Positions 36,115 to 45,180 of a stretch of 64,000 nucleotides of DNA are shown piece after piece. The notes under the pieces were generated by a model. It ran no database searches. It was not told the origin of the DNA and saw only the letters and a list, made by a program, of their open reading frames with translations. Within the stretch, counting starts at the first letter, position 1. Each line of letters starts with the position of its first letter. The stretch comes from Idiomarina abyssalis (GTDB lineage: Bacteria; Pseudomonadota; Gammaproteobacteria; Enterobacterales; Alteromonadaceae), in NCBI RefSeq assembly GCF_900116625.1, contig NZ_FPBE01000005.1, forward strand, positions 113,729 to 177,728. Direction: 5' to 3'. Position numbers and translations under genes: made by a program.

Positions 36115-36690
36115 ATGACCGATAAAGATAAAACAGCGATTAATGAAGCTATCGCAAAACGCGTTTACACCTTTCGTAAGCAATACGGAATGTCTCTTGA
36201 TGAGCTGGCTAAAAATGCCGAAATCAGCAAGGGAATGCTAGTGCAAATAGAGAAAGGGCGTGCAAACCCAAGCATCGGAATTCTATGCAAATTAGCCAAT
36301 GCACTCGCTGTTTCTGTCGCAGATATCGTAGCTGTGTCAGACGACCCAAAAGTAACGATTCGACAGCCCCAGGATATTCCGACACTCTGGAATGGTGATC
36401 ATGGAGGGTCTGCTCGACTGCTTGCCGGTTCAAAGGGCGCTATCATGATTGAATTATGGCGGTGGTCCATGTTTCCCAAAGAACAATTTGTATCGGAGGC
36501 GCACTCCAAAGGAACCATTGAACTCATTCACGTTGAGGAGGGTTGTTTAGACGTTTTGGTGAATGAAGAAACTTATACGTTATCCGCAGGTGACTCAATG
36601 ACCGCCGAAATGGATGTCGAACACACCTACCTAAACAGCACTACCGAACCCGTTCACTTCACAATGACGGTTTATGAAAAGTCTCGGTAG
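36115..36690 (+). CDS. XRE-family regulator with C-terminal cupin domain
   Basis: 191 residues. The helix-turn-helix is at about 15-70 (GMSLDELAKNAEISKGMLVQIEKGRANPSIG, given here as its key part GMLVQIEKGRANPSIG), followed by a cupin beta-barrel at about 95-188 (ELIHVEEGCLDVLVNEE, LSAGDSMTAEMDVEHTYLN). This architecture controls amino-acid or small-molecule export and metabolism. The divergent LysE-type gene, 88 bases away, is the probable target. It is the last core-type gene before the accessory island. Confidence 0.92.
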   Translation: MTDKDKTAINEAIAKRVYTFRKQYGMSLDELAKNAEISKGMLVQIEKGRANPSIGILCKLANALAVSVADIVAVSDDPKVTIRQPQDIPTLWNGDHGGSARLLAGSKGAIMIELWRWSMFPKEQFVSEAHSKGTIELIHVEEGCLDVLVNEETYTLSAGDSMTAEMDVEHTYLNSTTEPVHFTMTVYEKSR

Positions 36691-36695
36691 GCGTT

Positions 36696-36929
36696 TCATA
36701 ACAACAGTGGCGTCAGGGGAAAGTGAACATCGTAGACGAAGCGCAGGCTATCACCTTCCTCTATGTCGCCCCGCAACACGGCACTCGCAAGGCGCGTCTC
36801 GATCAGGGATCGGATCTGGCGACGAAGTTCGCGCGCCCCAAACTCCGGGCGGAGATAGCGACAAAGCACGTTCAACAGCTCCGACTTCAATTCCGCGTCG
36901 TCCTTGCGCTTGTCCTCCTCTCTGGGCTT
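36696..36929 (-). pseudogene. Remnant of a ClpB/ClpC-type AAA+ chaperone C-terminus
   Basis: An open stretch encodes KRKDDAELKSELLNVLCRYLRPEF joined directly to GARELRRQIRSLIETRLASA, shortened here: the key pieces are KSELLNVL, RYLRPEF, GARELRRQIR and VLRGDIEEGDSLRF. In intact Clp proteins about 80 residues (the NRIDE segment and following helices) lie between RPEF and GAR. An in-frame internal deletion and loss of all upstream domains show this is a relic. It sits exactly at the left edge of the island and has much higher GC than the XRE gene beside it. Confidence 0.7.
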
Positions 36930-37060
36930 AGATAGCTAAGAGTACTTAAGGAATGCGCCTTACCGTAATCTCAGGTGAGCTTCGCTTTTACATGTATGCG
37001 CGTCTAATATTCTTGGCACCTTGAACTCCGAACAGAAAACAAGGTACCTATTGAGACACC

Positions 37061-37106
37061 CAACCGGCCAAGAGAATTGTCGTCAACTGGTCATCCTAAT
37101 TGTCGC
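37061..37106. repeat. Left copy of a 46-nt imperfect inverted repeat
   Basis: Its reverse complement matches 44833-44878 at 40 of 46 positions, with the first 18 (GCGACAATTAGGATGACC) identical. Together the copies bracket about 7.8 kb of GC-rich cargo. The most conserved ends face inwards. Confidence 0.8.
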
Positions 37107-37133
37107 CGAACATCCCCCCGGCAATCGAGGGGG

Positions 37134-37163
37134 GCTGCGTAGGGCCGTGTGGCCCTACGCAGC
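37134..37163. other. 13-bp perfect hairpin
   Basis: GCTGCGTAGGGCC and GGCCCTACGCAGC pair around a GTGT loop, 29 bases after the monooxygenase stop on the minus strand. A C-run/G-run pair (CCCCCC, GGGGGG) lies immediately to its left. No T-tract, so it is a weak candidate terminator or an element-end structure. Confidence 0.55.
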
Positions 37164-37191
37164 GTGACCTGATTGAGTCAAGGCCGGGTTG

Positions 37192-37494
37192 TCATGCAGG
37201 CAGTTTGGCTGCAAGCAGTTCGACCTTCTCGATATTGGGCGGAGAACTGAGCAAGGTCGCGGCGTTGGCCATCAAGGCCGCGGCGATCTGGCCGTTCAGA
37301 TGTGCCTGGCGACCTGCCTCATCGGCAAAGGCATCGAACACACCGAACGTCGAAGGGCCAAACTTCAATGCAAACCAGGCAGTGGTGCCGGATTCGGCGT
37401 TGGCGAGCGGCAGTGCGCTGGCCAGGAAGTCGGCAAGCGCAGCCTCCTGGCCGGGTTTGGCTTCGAGGCGAACAAACAGGGCGAGCTTGGTCAT
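37192..37494 (-). CDS. Antibiotic-biosynthesis-monooxygenase-domain protein (quinol monooxygenase-like)
   Basis: 100-residue ferredoxin-like ABM domain, starting MTKLALFVRLEAKPGQEAALADFL and containing TTAWFALKFGPSTFGVFDAFADEAGRQAHLNG, key parts of the YgiN group. Such small dimers oxidise quinols or act in heme or polyketide chemistry without cofactors. The ATG follows AAAGGA. It is divergent from the GlxA-type regulator gene, the usual arrangement for a regulated target. High GC, first intact gene of the bracketed unit. Confidence 0.85.
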   Translation of the reverse strand: MTKLALFVRLEAKPGQEAALADFLASALPLANAESGTTAWFALKFGPSTFGVFDAFADEAGRQAHLNGQIAAALMANAATLLSSPPNIEKVELLAAKLPA

Positions 37495-37608
37495 ATTGTA
37501 ATCCTTTGGGTAAATGGTTTAGGTGAAAGCACCGACGAGCCTGCAGTCTAAGTCTTCATGACAACCATTTATATAGACAAAAATGACAACTTTGATATCA
37601 TTATTGCC

Positions 37609-38571
37609 ATGAAACTTCATATCCTTGTTTGTGATCGCGTGTTTGATCTGGGGCTTGCGGCGCTCACTGACACAGTGGGCTTGGCCAATGCGATGTCGAG
37701 CTCGCTGCCACAGGCTCCCGCGCACATAGAGCTCACGCTGGTGGGCGTGCGGCGTCGCATCCTAACGGCGCAGGGCTTGACGGTCCCCGTGGTCACTGCG
37801 CGTGGTGTGCCGGAACCAGACGTCGTGCTCGTGCCCGCGTTTGGTGACAAGATGCCTGACACGCTCTCGGCTCGGCTCACACGCCCCGACGTGCCCGATG
37901 CGGTCGCCGCGCTACAGCTGTGGTCCACCGCTGGCGCGCACCTTGGTGCCGCCTGCTCCGGTAGTTTCTTACTTGCAGAGAGTGGCCTGCTTGATGGGCA
38001 TCGTGCGACGACGTCATGGTGGCTGGGGCCGATGTTTCGGCAGCGCTATCCGAACGTCACGTTGGACGAGTCACGCATGATCGTGAACTCGACACGCTTC
38101 ACTACCGCGGGTGCCGCTTTGGCCCACGTTGACTTGGCCTTGCACATCATCCGGGGGCGCAGTCCGGCGCTGGCGGCCCTGGTGGCACGCTATCTGCTGG
38201 TCGAGGCACGCAGTTCGCAAGCCGAGTTCGTGATTCCCGACCACCTTGCGCATGCCGACCCAATGGTGGAGCGCTTCGAGAGCTGGGCCAGACGTCGGCT
38301 CGCGCAGGGGTTCTCGCTGGCGGAGGCGGCCAGCGCCGCGGGCACAAGCGAGCGCACCTTGGCGCGGCGGCTGCAAAGCGTTTTGGGCAAGACACCACTG
38401 TCGTATTTCCAGGACCTGCGCGTGGAGCATGCCGTCCATCTCTTGCGCACCGGAAACGCCAGCGTCGACCAGGTCGCCACACAGGTCGGGTATTCGGATG
38501 GGGCGACCCTGCGGGCCCTGCTGCGCCGCAAGCTGGGCCGGGGTGTCAGGGAGTTGCGACGCGGCGGATGA
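37609..38571 (+). CDS. GlxA/FtrA-type AraC-family regulator with DJ-1/PfpI-like sensor domain
   Basis: About 320 residues. The N-terminal DJ-1/PfpI-like domain (about 1-170) keeps the nucleophile-elbow pattern GAACSGSFLLAESGLL. The C-terminal AraC helix-turn-helix pair (about 225-315) reads FSLAEAASAAGTSERTLARRL and ASVDQVATQVGYSDGATLRALLRR. An in-frame ATG at 37558 would add 17 non-conserved residues. The octamer ATGACAAC occurs twice, 25 bases apart (37558 and 37583), just before the preferred start and could be its binding site. Likely controls the divergent monooxygenase gene. Confidence 0.87.
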   Translation: MKLHILVCDRVFDLGLAALTDTVGLANAMSSSLPQAPAHIELTLVGVRRRILTAQGLTVPVVTARGVPEPDVVLVPAFGDKMPDTLSARLTRPDVPDAVAALQLWSTAGAHLGAACSGSFLLAESGLLDGHRATTSWWLGPMFRQRYPNVTLDESRMIVNSTRFTTAGAALAHVDLALHIIRGRSPALAALVARYLLVEARSSQAEFVIPDHLAHADPMVERFESWARRRLAQGFSLAEAASAAGTSERTLARRLQSVLGKTPLSYFQDLRVEHAVHLLRTGNASVDQVATQVGYSDGATLRALLRRKLGRGVRELRRGG

Positions 38572-38917
38572 CCAGAGGCGTTTGGTATATGTACGGCTGG
38601 AGACCGCCGCGAAACTGACGCAGGCCAAACGGCGCATTTGGACAAACTGACAAAACTACTGCCCGCCACGGCGCGCAAGCTCCAGTTTGACCCTGGACAA
38701 AGTTTTGCTGGCAATGCCGTAGTTGAGCAAATCAATGATTGAGCAACGCAGTGCCCTGACGATGCGGCGGCTCACCGTCCCCGCGCTAGCTGACAGAGCA
38801 ATTCTGCCGACAGCATGGGGGAGCAGCTACTTTTTCAACAGAGTCGGCCAATAGCGGTCATCAGGGCTGGCTTGAGTCGGGGCCGAAGGATTACGCTCTC
38901 AGCCCCATAATTGCTGG
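38572..38917. other. Intergenic stretch without recognisable gene
   Basis: 345 GC-rich bases between two convergent genes. Open frames here are antisense shadows or lack conserved residues. I recognise no domain, terminator or repeat; it may hold mobile-element debris. Confidence 0.5.
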
Positions 38918-39907
38918 TCAGACAGTTACCACGATCTTGCCGATCTGCTGATTGGCTTCAAGGAAACGATGGGCATCCTGGATGTCGCTAAGTGCGAATG
39001 TCTTTGCGATGATCGGGCGCAACGCGCCGGACTTCAACCCTTGCAGAATAAAAGCCTTCGCTCTCTCCAGGGCTTCAGGGTCGGCCACAATCTCTGCGTA
39101 GAGATAACCCTTCAAAGTCAGGCTTTTGCCCAGCACGGTAAACAGTGGAAATGGTGTCGGTTCAGAGCTGAGTGCGCCGTACACCAGCAAAATTCCGCCC
39201 CGCGCCATGCTCTGCGTGAGAGGTTCGAAGGACGGCCCGCCTACAGGATCAAATACAACGCGAGCGCCTTGACCGGCAGTTATCGTCATAACACGCTCGA
39301 CGATATCCTCTTCATCGCTGACGATGACATGCGCAGCGCCTGCATCAAGCAGGGCTTGCTTCTTCGCGTGAGTTCGAGTGATCGCAATCGATGTGGCGCC
39401 GACCATTCGAGCTATTTGGAAGGCGGCCAAGCCAACACTGCTTGACGCGGCGGTAACGATGACAAAATCGCCCTGCCGTAGCTTCGCCTGTTCAATCAAT
39501 GCTCCCCAGGCGGTGACGTACTGCATCCAAGACGCCGCAGCCTCTTCAAAGGACAAGTTCTCAGGGCTCTTTACCACCAGATGGGCTGGTACATTGGCCA
39601 ACTCGCCGTAGGTGCCCCAGCGAGCAATATCCAAAGGTGGGATCAGAGCGACCGAGTCACCAATAGTGATCTCGGTTACGTCGCTCCCAACTGCCGTTAC
39701 GATGCCTGCGGCCTCGTAGCCTAAGCGGCTGGGGAACTCCGCTTCTTGTAGGTATGCGTGATTGCGGAACATCACTTCGGCTCGGTTCAAGCCAAGAGCT
39801 TTAACACTAATCTGCACCTCGTTTGCTGCTGGTGCCGATACTTCCAGATCTTCCAGCTTCAGAACGCTGGCGTCACCGTATTCATGAATTCTGACAATGC
39901 GTGCCAT
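38918..39907 (-). CDS. MDR-superfamily zinc-independent quinone/alkenal reductase (paralogue A)
   Basis: 329-residue NAD(P)H-dependent medium-chain reductase. The N-terminal GroES-like domain contains GLNRAEVMFRNHAYL and FPSRLGYEAAGIV; the Rossmann half has VTAASSSVGLAAFQIARMVGA. The structural-zinc cysteine cluster is absent. It resembles the protein at 55956-56963 over its whole length (shared WMQYxTAxGALxE, TAASSSVGLAA, AGAAHVI). It stands beside a decayed ArsR regulator and a decayed SDR gene, so it seems to be the survivor of a once larger module. Substrate unknown; enones or quinones are typical. Confidence 0.88.
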   Translation of the reverse strand: MARIVRIHEYGDASVLKLEDLEVSAPAANEVQISVKALGLNRAEVMFRNHAYLQEAEFPSRLGYEAAGIVTAVGSDVTEITIGDSVALIPPLDIARWGTYGELANVPAHLVVKSPENLSFEEAAASWMQYVTAWGALIEQAKLRQGDFVIVTAASSSVGLAAFQIARMVGATSIAITRTHAKKQALLDAGAAHVIVSDEEDIVERVMTITAGQGARVVFDPVGGPSFEPLTQSMARGGILLVYGALSSEPTPFPLFTVLGKSLTLKGYLYAEIVADPEALERAKAFILQGLKSGALRPIIAKTFALSDIQDAHRFLEANQQIGKIVVTV

Positions 39908-40119
39908 ATAGATACCTCGTTTATCAATGGGCCTCGACGTACATCCGGAAGGTATCCGGGCACTCGAAAGGTAACAAAAATTTAGTCATTGGTTGGCGCT
40001 AAATAATGGCCTACGATGGCGTATTACTTGGCGGCTGTCAAAGTATGAAGGCCTGTAGCCATGGCGCATCCTCCTGATGAGGGCTGAAGAATGCACCATG
40101 ACTTCTTGGGCCTGCATAC

Positions 40120-40345
40120 CTAGATTCTTTCTTGCAGCGCCTTTAAGAAGGCGTCGATATTCTCATCGTGGCGTTTGTAGTAGGTCCAGGGGCCGATCCG
40201 CTGCGATGTCACCAATTGCGCGCGCTGTAGAGCGGCGAGATAAAGCGATGTCGTTGACTGCGAGAGGCCCGTGCGCTCTTGGATGATACTAACGCACACG
40301 CCTACCGTTTCTGGGTCGACCTCCTGCCCTTCGCAGTGATGGGCA
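40120..40345 (-). pseudogene. ArsR-family regulator remnant
   Basis: A minus-strand frame encodes AHHCEGQEVDPETVGVCVSI, then QERTGLSQSTTSLYLAALQ (helix-turn-helix) and RIGPWTYYKRHDENIDAFL, ending LQERI. This is the C-terminal two-thirds of an ArsR-type winged-helix protein; no start codon or N-terminal helix is found upstream. It lies about 210 bases upstream of the MDR gene, as a regulator of it would. Confidence 0.65.
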
Positions 40346-40383
40346 GGCTTGGACTGGAATCCTATTGTCCTGTCAGGTAGGAC

Positions 40384-40494
40384 TATGCAATTCCCGCCGA
40401 ATCGGTCGCTCGAGCTATCGCCTTCGCAATTGAGCAGCCTGCTGACGTGGATATTAACGAGATCGTTCTGCGCCCAACCGTGCAGGAATTCTAA
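40384..40494 (+). pseudogene. C-terminal fragment of a short-chain dehydrogenase
   Basis: 36 codons encode AIPAESVARAIAFAIEQPAD and DINEIVLRPTVQEF before a stop. This is almost identical to the last residues of the intact SDR at 58068-58826 (SVARAIAYAIEQPADVDINE, VLRPTVQEF). DNA identity between the two is also high. Everything upstream is lost. It shows that an MDR-SDR module once existed at this second location. Confidence 0.8.
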
Positions 40495-40670
40495 TGAGTT
40501 GAGGGTCTGTCTCTTCGGCGTCAGGCCCCGCTTATCTGGAGTGAAAAGCGGTGAGTAAAGTAACTGATTCGCTGTAAATGAGGGCGTTTTGACAGGGTAA
40601 GCACAAGCCTCTATTATACGGCGGGCCTATTTGACGAACTGTGTAACGCGGTGCCTGCTCATGAAGATCG

Positions 40671-40705
40671 GCCCGTAGCCATGTGCGAAACACATGGCTG
40701 CGGGC
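40671..40705 (+). terminator. Strong hairpin ahead of the DUF3422 gene
   Basis: GCCCGTAGCCATGTG and CACATGGCTGCGGGC form a 15-bp stem with one G-U pair and a CGAAA loop, followed by ATTTGTTTTG. It lies about 45 bases before the DUF3422 start, so it either ends an upstream transcript or attenuates the DUF3422-uvrA operon. It also covers an alternative GTG start at 40683. Confidence 0.7.
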
Positions 40706-40751
40706 ATTTGTTTTGAAGCGTGCTTTTCAACCAATGAGAAATGAAATCGTT

Positions 40752-42086
40752 ATGAAAGAGCCGGCCAATATCAATACGACGACCGTACAACCCACCCCAA
40801 CCGCCACCGTGTACGGCATGCCGGCTTACGCCGATCGTGCTGCAGCCGTGGGTGAAGTGCATGCGCGCCCGCATCTGTTGCTTGAGGCCCCCCGCGGTAT
40901 ATTGCAGCTCGCTTTCATGACCGAAGGTGACCAGACCAGGGATCAGATGGCGATGAGCGAGTTGTCTCATCGCTTCGGTGTTGCCGAGCCCGACCACGCT
41001 ACGCCGCTACACGGCATGACATGGGATGAGGGAGACCTTCACTGTGAAAAGTACACCGAGTTCTCTACATATCTCTGGTGCGCTTCGCTGGATTCCAAGA
41101 CGGGAGAGCCTTGCGGAGAAAATCCCTTCAAACATGGATTTGTTCCTCCGGGCCCGGTCATATCCGGCATCCGCTTGAGACTTCTTCCGTGGATACCAGA
41201 AACGGAGAAGGAGGCTGATCGCTTCGATCCTGCCAGCCTGTGCTACTCGTTGGTAGAGAACGGCTCTGCCGCCATCTTGACCGACTTCCGACAGGATGAG
41301 GATGGCCTGACGCAGATCCTCATCCTTGCTCGTGATTTGACCCCGGCGCGGGCAGGTGCGCTGGCTCAACGTCTATTGGAGATCGAGACGTACCGTACCT
41401 TGGCGTTGCTGTCTCTGCCGTTGACGCGATCGATGACGTCGGAGCTGCGACACATGGAGTCGCGCCTTGCTGCGATCACTGACGAGATGTGTACGAATTT
41501 GGTAGAACGCCGCGATAGCGACGTGCTGCTTTCCGAATTGACAGGTCTGGCCGCCGAACTGGAAGCTGGCGTCGCGGCAAATCTCTATCGCTTCGGCGCC
41601 AGCCGTGCCTACTACGAGATCGTCGAGGAAAGGCTGGCTGCGCTTTCAGAAGTGGCCGTATCCGGATACAGCACCTGGGCGGATTTCCTGCAGCGTCGCA
41701 TCGCTCCAGCCATGCGGGAGTGCCAATCTGTAAAGGAGCGCCAGGCCAAGCTCTCCGACAAACTGACCCGAGCCATCGCGTTGCTGCGTTCGTGGATCGA
41801 CGTCGAACTTGAACGCCAGAACCGCGATCTGCTGGCTTCGATGAACAACCGGGCCAAGTTGCAATTGCGCCTTCAGCAAACCGTCGAAGGCCTGTCGGTC
41901 GCGGCAATTTCTTATTACGTCGTGAGTCTTCTCGGCTACCTGCTCAAGGGCATTCCGCTCGTTCACGACAGCGTGGCGCAGGTGATGGCGGTTCTGGTAC
42001 CTGCGGTGATGCTGACGATCTGGTGGATCGTCCGCAGGATAAGACACGCCCACAGCGACACGGCGGCGGAAGAGAAATCTTCCTGA
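40752..42086 (+). CDS. DUF3422 membrane-anchored protein
   Basis: About 444 residues. The N-terminal part has the family motif [20 protein letters not shown] and a conserved [18 protein letters not shown] segment. The middle is helical and probably coiled-coil (residues ~220-390), and two membrane helices end the protein ([20 protein letters not shown] and [17 protein letters not shown]). The family has no known function. Of three possible starts, ATG 40752 avoids the upstream hairpin. The UvrA-like gene follows after 58 bases on the same strand; the pairing suggests a shared role. Confidence 0.85.
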   Translation: MKEPANINTTTVQPTPTATVYGMPAYADRAAAVGEVHARPHLLLEAPRGILQLAFMTEGDQTRDQMAMSELSHRFGVAEPDHATPLHGMTWDEGDLHCEKYTEFSTYLWCASLDSKTGEPCGENPFKHGFVPPGPVISGIRLRLLPWIPETEKEADRFDPASLCYSLVENGSAAILTDFRQDEDGLTQILILARDLTPARAGALAQRLLEIETYRTLALLSLPLTRSMTSELRHMESRLAAITDEMCTNLVERRDSDVLLSELTGLAAELEAGVAANLYRFGASRAYYEIVEERLAALSEVAVSGYSTWADFLQRRIAPAMRECQSVKERQAKLSDKLTRAIALLRSWIDVELERQNRDLLASMNNRAKLQLRLQQTVEGLSVAAISYYVVSLLGYLLKGIPLVHDSVAQVMAVLVPAVMLTIWWIVRRIRHAHSDTAAEEKSS

Positions 42087-42144
42087 CGAGCTGCCGTCCT
42101 GGCGCGCGATAGCTGCGCCGTCCGTTTGAACAGAGGAGAACAAC

Positions 42145-44796
42145 ATGCCAAGCAATTCTTTCGGTGAATCCTTTTGTACCGCTGCGGCCAGCGGCCTCGT
42201 GCAGGTGCGTGGCGCGCGTGAGAACAACCTCAAAGAGGTGGACGTCTCTATCCCGCGGAATGCGCTGGTGGTGTTCTCGGGTGTCTCCGGCTCCGGGAAG
42301 TCCTCGCTGGCCTTCGGCACCATCTATGCCGAGGCGCAGCGACGCTACTTTGAGTCGGTGGCCCCCTATGCACGGCGCCTGATCGACCAGGCGGGCGTGC
42401 CGGACGTAGATGCGATCGACGGCCTGCCACCAGCGGTGGCGCTGCAGCAGCAGCGGGGGGCCAGCAATGCGCGTTCCTCCGTGGGCAGTGTGACCACCCT
42501 GTCCAGCCTGGTGCGGATGATGTATTCGCGCGCCGGCGCCTATCCCGCCAACCAGCCGATGCTCTACGCCGAGGATTTTTCGCCGAACACGCCGCAGGGG
42601 GCGTGCCCGACCTGCCACGGCTTGGGTCATGTGTACGAGGTGACCGAGGCGAACATGGTGCCCGACCCCTCCCTGAGCATCCGTGAGCGGGCGATTGCTT
42701 CCTGGCCACCCGCCTGGCAGGGCCAGAACCTGCGCGACATCCTGGTCAGCATGGGCTACGACGTTGACCGGCCGTGGAAGGACCTGCCAAAAAAGGATCG
42801 CGACTGGATTCTGTTCACCGAGGAAACACCAACGGTGCCGGTGTACGCCGGTTTCACGCCTGCCGAAACCCGCACCGCGCTCAAACGCAAGATGGAGCCG
42901 AGCTACATGGGCACCTTCACCGGCGCCCGGCGGTATGTGTTGCACACCTTTGCCAATACCCAGAGCGCGCTGATGAGAAAGCGCGTATCCCGGTTCATGG
43001 AGGGCAAACCGTGCCCTACCTGCCACGGCAAGAGGCTCAAGCCCGAAGCGCTGTCGGTTACCTTCGCTGGGGTGGACATCGGCGCGTTTATGCAGATACC
43101 GCTGGACCACTTGGCGGCATTGCTCGAACCCATCGCACAGGGCGATTTCCGCGCCCATGCAGCGGGTGCGGCTACAGACAAGGAATCGACCCGGCGCGAG
43201 CGTGCCGAACGCGCTGCCACCGGCCATGCGGTCCATGCGGTATCGTCCGACGTGCGCCATACCTCCGCGCTGTCGGAAGAAAAGCGCCTCGCCGCGCAGC
43301 GCCTGGCTGGAGGCGTGATGGCGCGCCTGCACCAACTGCGCGAGCTAGGCCTGGGCTACCTGACGCTGGACCGGGCCACGCCGACGCTTTCGGCCGGCGA
43401 GTTGCAACGCTTGCGGTTGGCCACGCAATTAAGTTCCCTGCTGTTCGGCGTCGTGTACGTACTCGACGAACCCTCGGCGGGCCTGCATCCCTCCGACAGC
43501 CAGGCCCTGTACGATGCACTCGACCGGCTGCGCGACGCGGGCAACTCGGTGTTTGTGGTGGAGCACGACCTGGACCTGATGCGCCGCGCGCAATGGCTCG
43601 TGGATGTCGGGCCGGATGCCGGGGAGCGTGGCGGCCGCGTGCTCTACAGCGGCGAGCCGGATGGGCTGCGCAAGATTGCCGAATCGCGTACTGCACGTTA
43701 CCTGTTCGACGAAATTCCCGCACCCGGAAGCCGAGCACGCGAAGCAACCGGCTGGTTGGAGCTGCAGGGCATCCACCGCCATAACCTGCATGGCGTGGAT
43801 GCGCGCATTCCGCTGGGCGTGCTGACAGCCGTTACCGGCATCTCTGGCTCCGGCAAATCCAGCCTCATCGCGCAGGCCCTGCCGGAATTGGTGCTGCTGC
43901 ACCTGGGCCACGAGCCTGAAGACGATGCCGCCGAAAGCGCCACCAGCGAAGGGCCGGCAGTGGTCGAAGCGACCGGCGGCCATCTGGCGGGCGACGTGGA
44001 CGCCATACAGCGCCTGGTGCAGGTAGACCAGAAGCCGATCGGGCGCACGCCGCGGTCGAACCTGGCTACCTACACGGGTCTATTCGACCATGTGCGCAAG
44101 CTGTTCGCCGCCACGCCCGATGCCCGACGCCGCCGCTATGATGCCGGACGGTTCTCGTTCAACGTCGCCAAGGGGCGCTGCGAGACTTGCGAGGGCCAGG
44201 GTTTCGTTAGCGTGGAACTGCTGTTCATGCCCAGCGTGTACGCGCCGTGCCCGGCCTGCCATGGCGCGCGCTACAACGAGGCCACGCTGAAGGTGCAGTG
44301 GAACGGGCGCAACATCGCCGAGGTGCTGCAGATGACCGTGGACGAGGCCAGCGAATTCTTCGCGGGTGAAGACGCGGTGGCAAGGCCCCTGCAACTGCTG
44401 CGCGACATCGGACTGGGCTATCTGCGCCTGGGGCAACCGGCCACTGAGCTTTCCGGTGGCGAGGCGCAGCGCATCAAGCTGGCGACCGAGCTTCAGCGCA
44501 GCCAGCGCGGCCGAAGCCTGTACATGCTCGACGAGCCGACCACCGGGCTGCACGCGTCGGATGCCGACCGGCTGCTGGTGCAGTTGCAGCGCCTGGTCGA
44601 TGCCGGTAATACCGTAGTGATGATCGAGCACGACATGCGTGCGGTGGCCCAAGCCGACTGGGTGATCGACGTAGGGCCAGGCGCGGGCGCTGCCGGCGGC
44701 AGCATCGTGGTGGCGGGTTCCCCTCAGCAGGTGGCCCGAAAGTCTGGCAGCCGAACCGCTCCGTTCCTTGCACGGGAGTTGGCGCGGGCCGAGTAG
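42145..44796 (+). CDS. UvrA-family ABC ATPase lacking the UvrB-binding domain
   Basis: 883 residues with two ABC modules. Walker A sites are [10 protein letters not shown] (46-55) and [10 protein letters not shown] (near 570). Signatures are [12 protein letters not shown] and [12 protein letters not shown]; Walker B sites are [16 protein letters not shown] and [15 protein letters not shown]. CxxC zinc pairs appear as [24 protein letters not shown] and CPACHGAR. After [15 protein letters not shown] the sequence jumps straight to the zinc module, so the UvrB-binding region of about 110 residues in E. coli UvrA is absent. It is thus a class II (UvrA2/DrrC-like) protein rather than the housekeeping nucleotide-excision subunit. 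Proposed roles include drug tolerance. High GC indicates acquisition. Confidence 0.93.
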   Translation: MPSNSFGESFCTAAASGLVQVRGARENNLKEVDVSIPRNALVVFSGVSGSGKSSLAFGTIYAEAQRRYFESVAPYARRLIDQAGVPDVDAIDGLPPAVALQQQRGASNARSSVGSVTTLSSLVRMMYSRAGAYPANQPMLYAEDFSPNTPQGACPTCHGLGHVYEVTEANMVPDPSLSIRERAIASWPPAWQGQNLRDILVSMGYDVDRPWKDLPKKDRDWILFTEETPTVPVYAGFTPAETRTALKRKMEPSYMGTFTGARRYVLHTFANTQSALMRKRVSRFMEGKPCPTCHGKRLKPEALSVTFAGVDIGAFMQIPLDHLAALLEPIAQGDFRAHAAGAATDKESTRRERAERAATGHAVHAVSSDVRHTSALSEEKRLAAQRLAGGVMARLHQLRELGLGYLTLDRATPTLSAGELQRLRLATQLSSLLFGVVYVLDEPSAGLHPSDSQALYDALDRLRDAGNSVFVVEHDLDLMRRAQWLVDVGPDAGERGGRVLYSGEPDGLRKIAESRTARYLFDEIPAPGSRAREATGWLELQGIHRHNLHGVDARIPLGVLTAVTGISGSGKSSLIAQALPELVLLHLGHEPEDDAAESATSEGPAVVEATGGHLAGDVDAIQRLVQVDQKPIGRTPRSNLATYTGLFDHVRKLFAATPDARRRRYDAGRFSFNVAKGRCETCEGQGFVSVELLFMPSVYAPCPACHGARYNEATLKVQWNGRNIAEVLQMTVDEASEFFAGEDAVARPLQLLRDIGLGYLRLGQPATELSGGEAQRIKLATELQRSQRGRSLYMLDEPTTGLHASDADRLLVQLQRLVDAGNTVVMIEHDMRAVAQADWVIDVGPGAGAAGGSIVVAGSPQQVARKSGSRTAPFLARELARAE

Positions 44797-44832
44797 CTTA
44801 GTTCGCCAAATGTTCAGGCCATTTGGGTGCTT

Positions 44833-44878
44833 GCGACAATTAGGATGACCTGTTGATGACAACTATCTTGGCTAGTTG
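44833..44878. repeat. Right copy of the 46-nt imperfect inverted repeat
   Basis: Starts GCGACAATTAGGATGACC and is matched at 40 of 46 positions by the reverse complement of 37061-37106. It lies 36 bases after the uvrA-like stop and just before an IS66-type transposase fragment. Confidence 0.8.
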
Positions 44879-44891
44879 AGCACCCGGCAAG

Positions 44892-45077
44892 CCCTCAGTG
44901 TTGTTTGATTATGACCCCTCTCGCGGTGGCAAGGTGCCCGTGCGCCTGCTGGATGACTTCCAGGGTATCCTGCAAGCCGATGGCTACTCCGGCTATGGGC
45001 AGGTGTGTCGCGAGAACAAACTGACCCGGATTGGCTGCTGGGATCACGCCCGAACAGTTCGCCCACCTCTTGGGTGA
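44892..45077 (+). pseudogene. IS66-family transposase (TnpC) fragment
   Basis: The frame encodes PSVLFDYDPSRGGKVPVRLL, DDFQGILQADGYSGYGQVC and LTRIGCWDHAR, the central DDE-region signature of IS66 transposases. It then runs out of frame (TVRPPLG, stop) where HARRKF should follow. No start and no remaining catalytic domain are present. A relic of a large insertion sequence. Confidence 0.8.
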
Positions 45078-45180
45078 GATTAAAGAGCATCGTTACCCGG
45101 AAAAGAATACGGCGCTGATTTAGATCAGCTTCAAGCTCGGACTTCGAGTTCAGGAGATCGCGCTACTCCAGATCAGCGTG
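45076..45180 (+). pseudogene. Tyrosine-recombinase/integrase fragment
   Basis: EIKEHRYPEKNTALI, a TAG stop at 45121, then ISFKLGLRVQEIALLQISV matches the start of the catalytic domain of phage-integrase-family recombinases (KxGLRxxEIxxL). Very short and interrupted, so assignment is tentative; it overlaps the end of the next LysR gene. Confidence 0.45.

Noticed and set aside
38071..38735. Long minus-strand open frames opposite the GlxA-type gene
   Set aside because: Typical antisense artefacts of high-GC coding DNA; no recognisable domain, and the plus-strand frame encodes a full AraC-family protein.
41944..43335. 463-codon minus-strand open frame across DUF3422 and the UvrA-like gene
   Set aside because: Runs antisense to two well-supported genes and has no domain pattern; GC-rich shadow frame.
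42774..43784. Second plus-strand open frame of 336 codons inside the UvrA-like gene
   Set aside because: Low-complexity Arg/Ala/Gly composition typical of an out-of-frame GC-rich reading; the UvrA frame carries all motifs.
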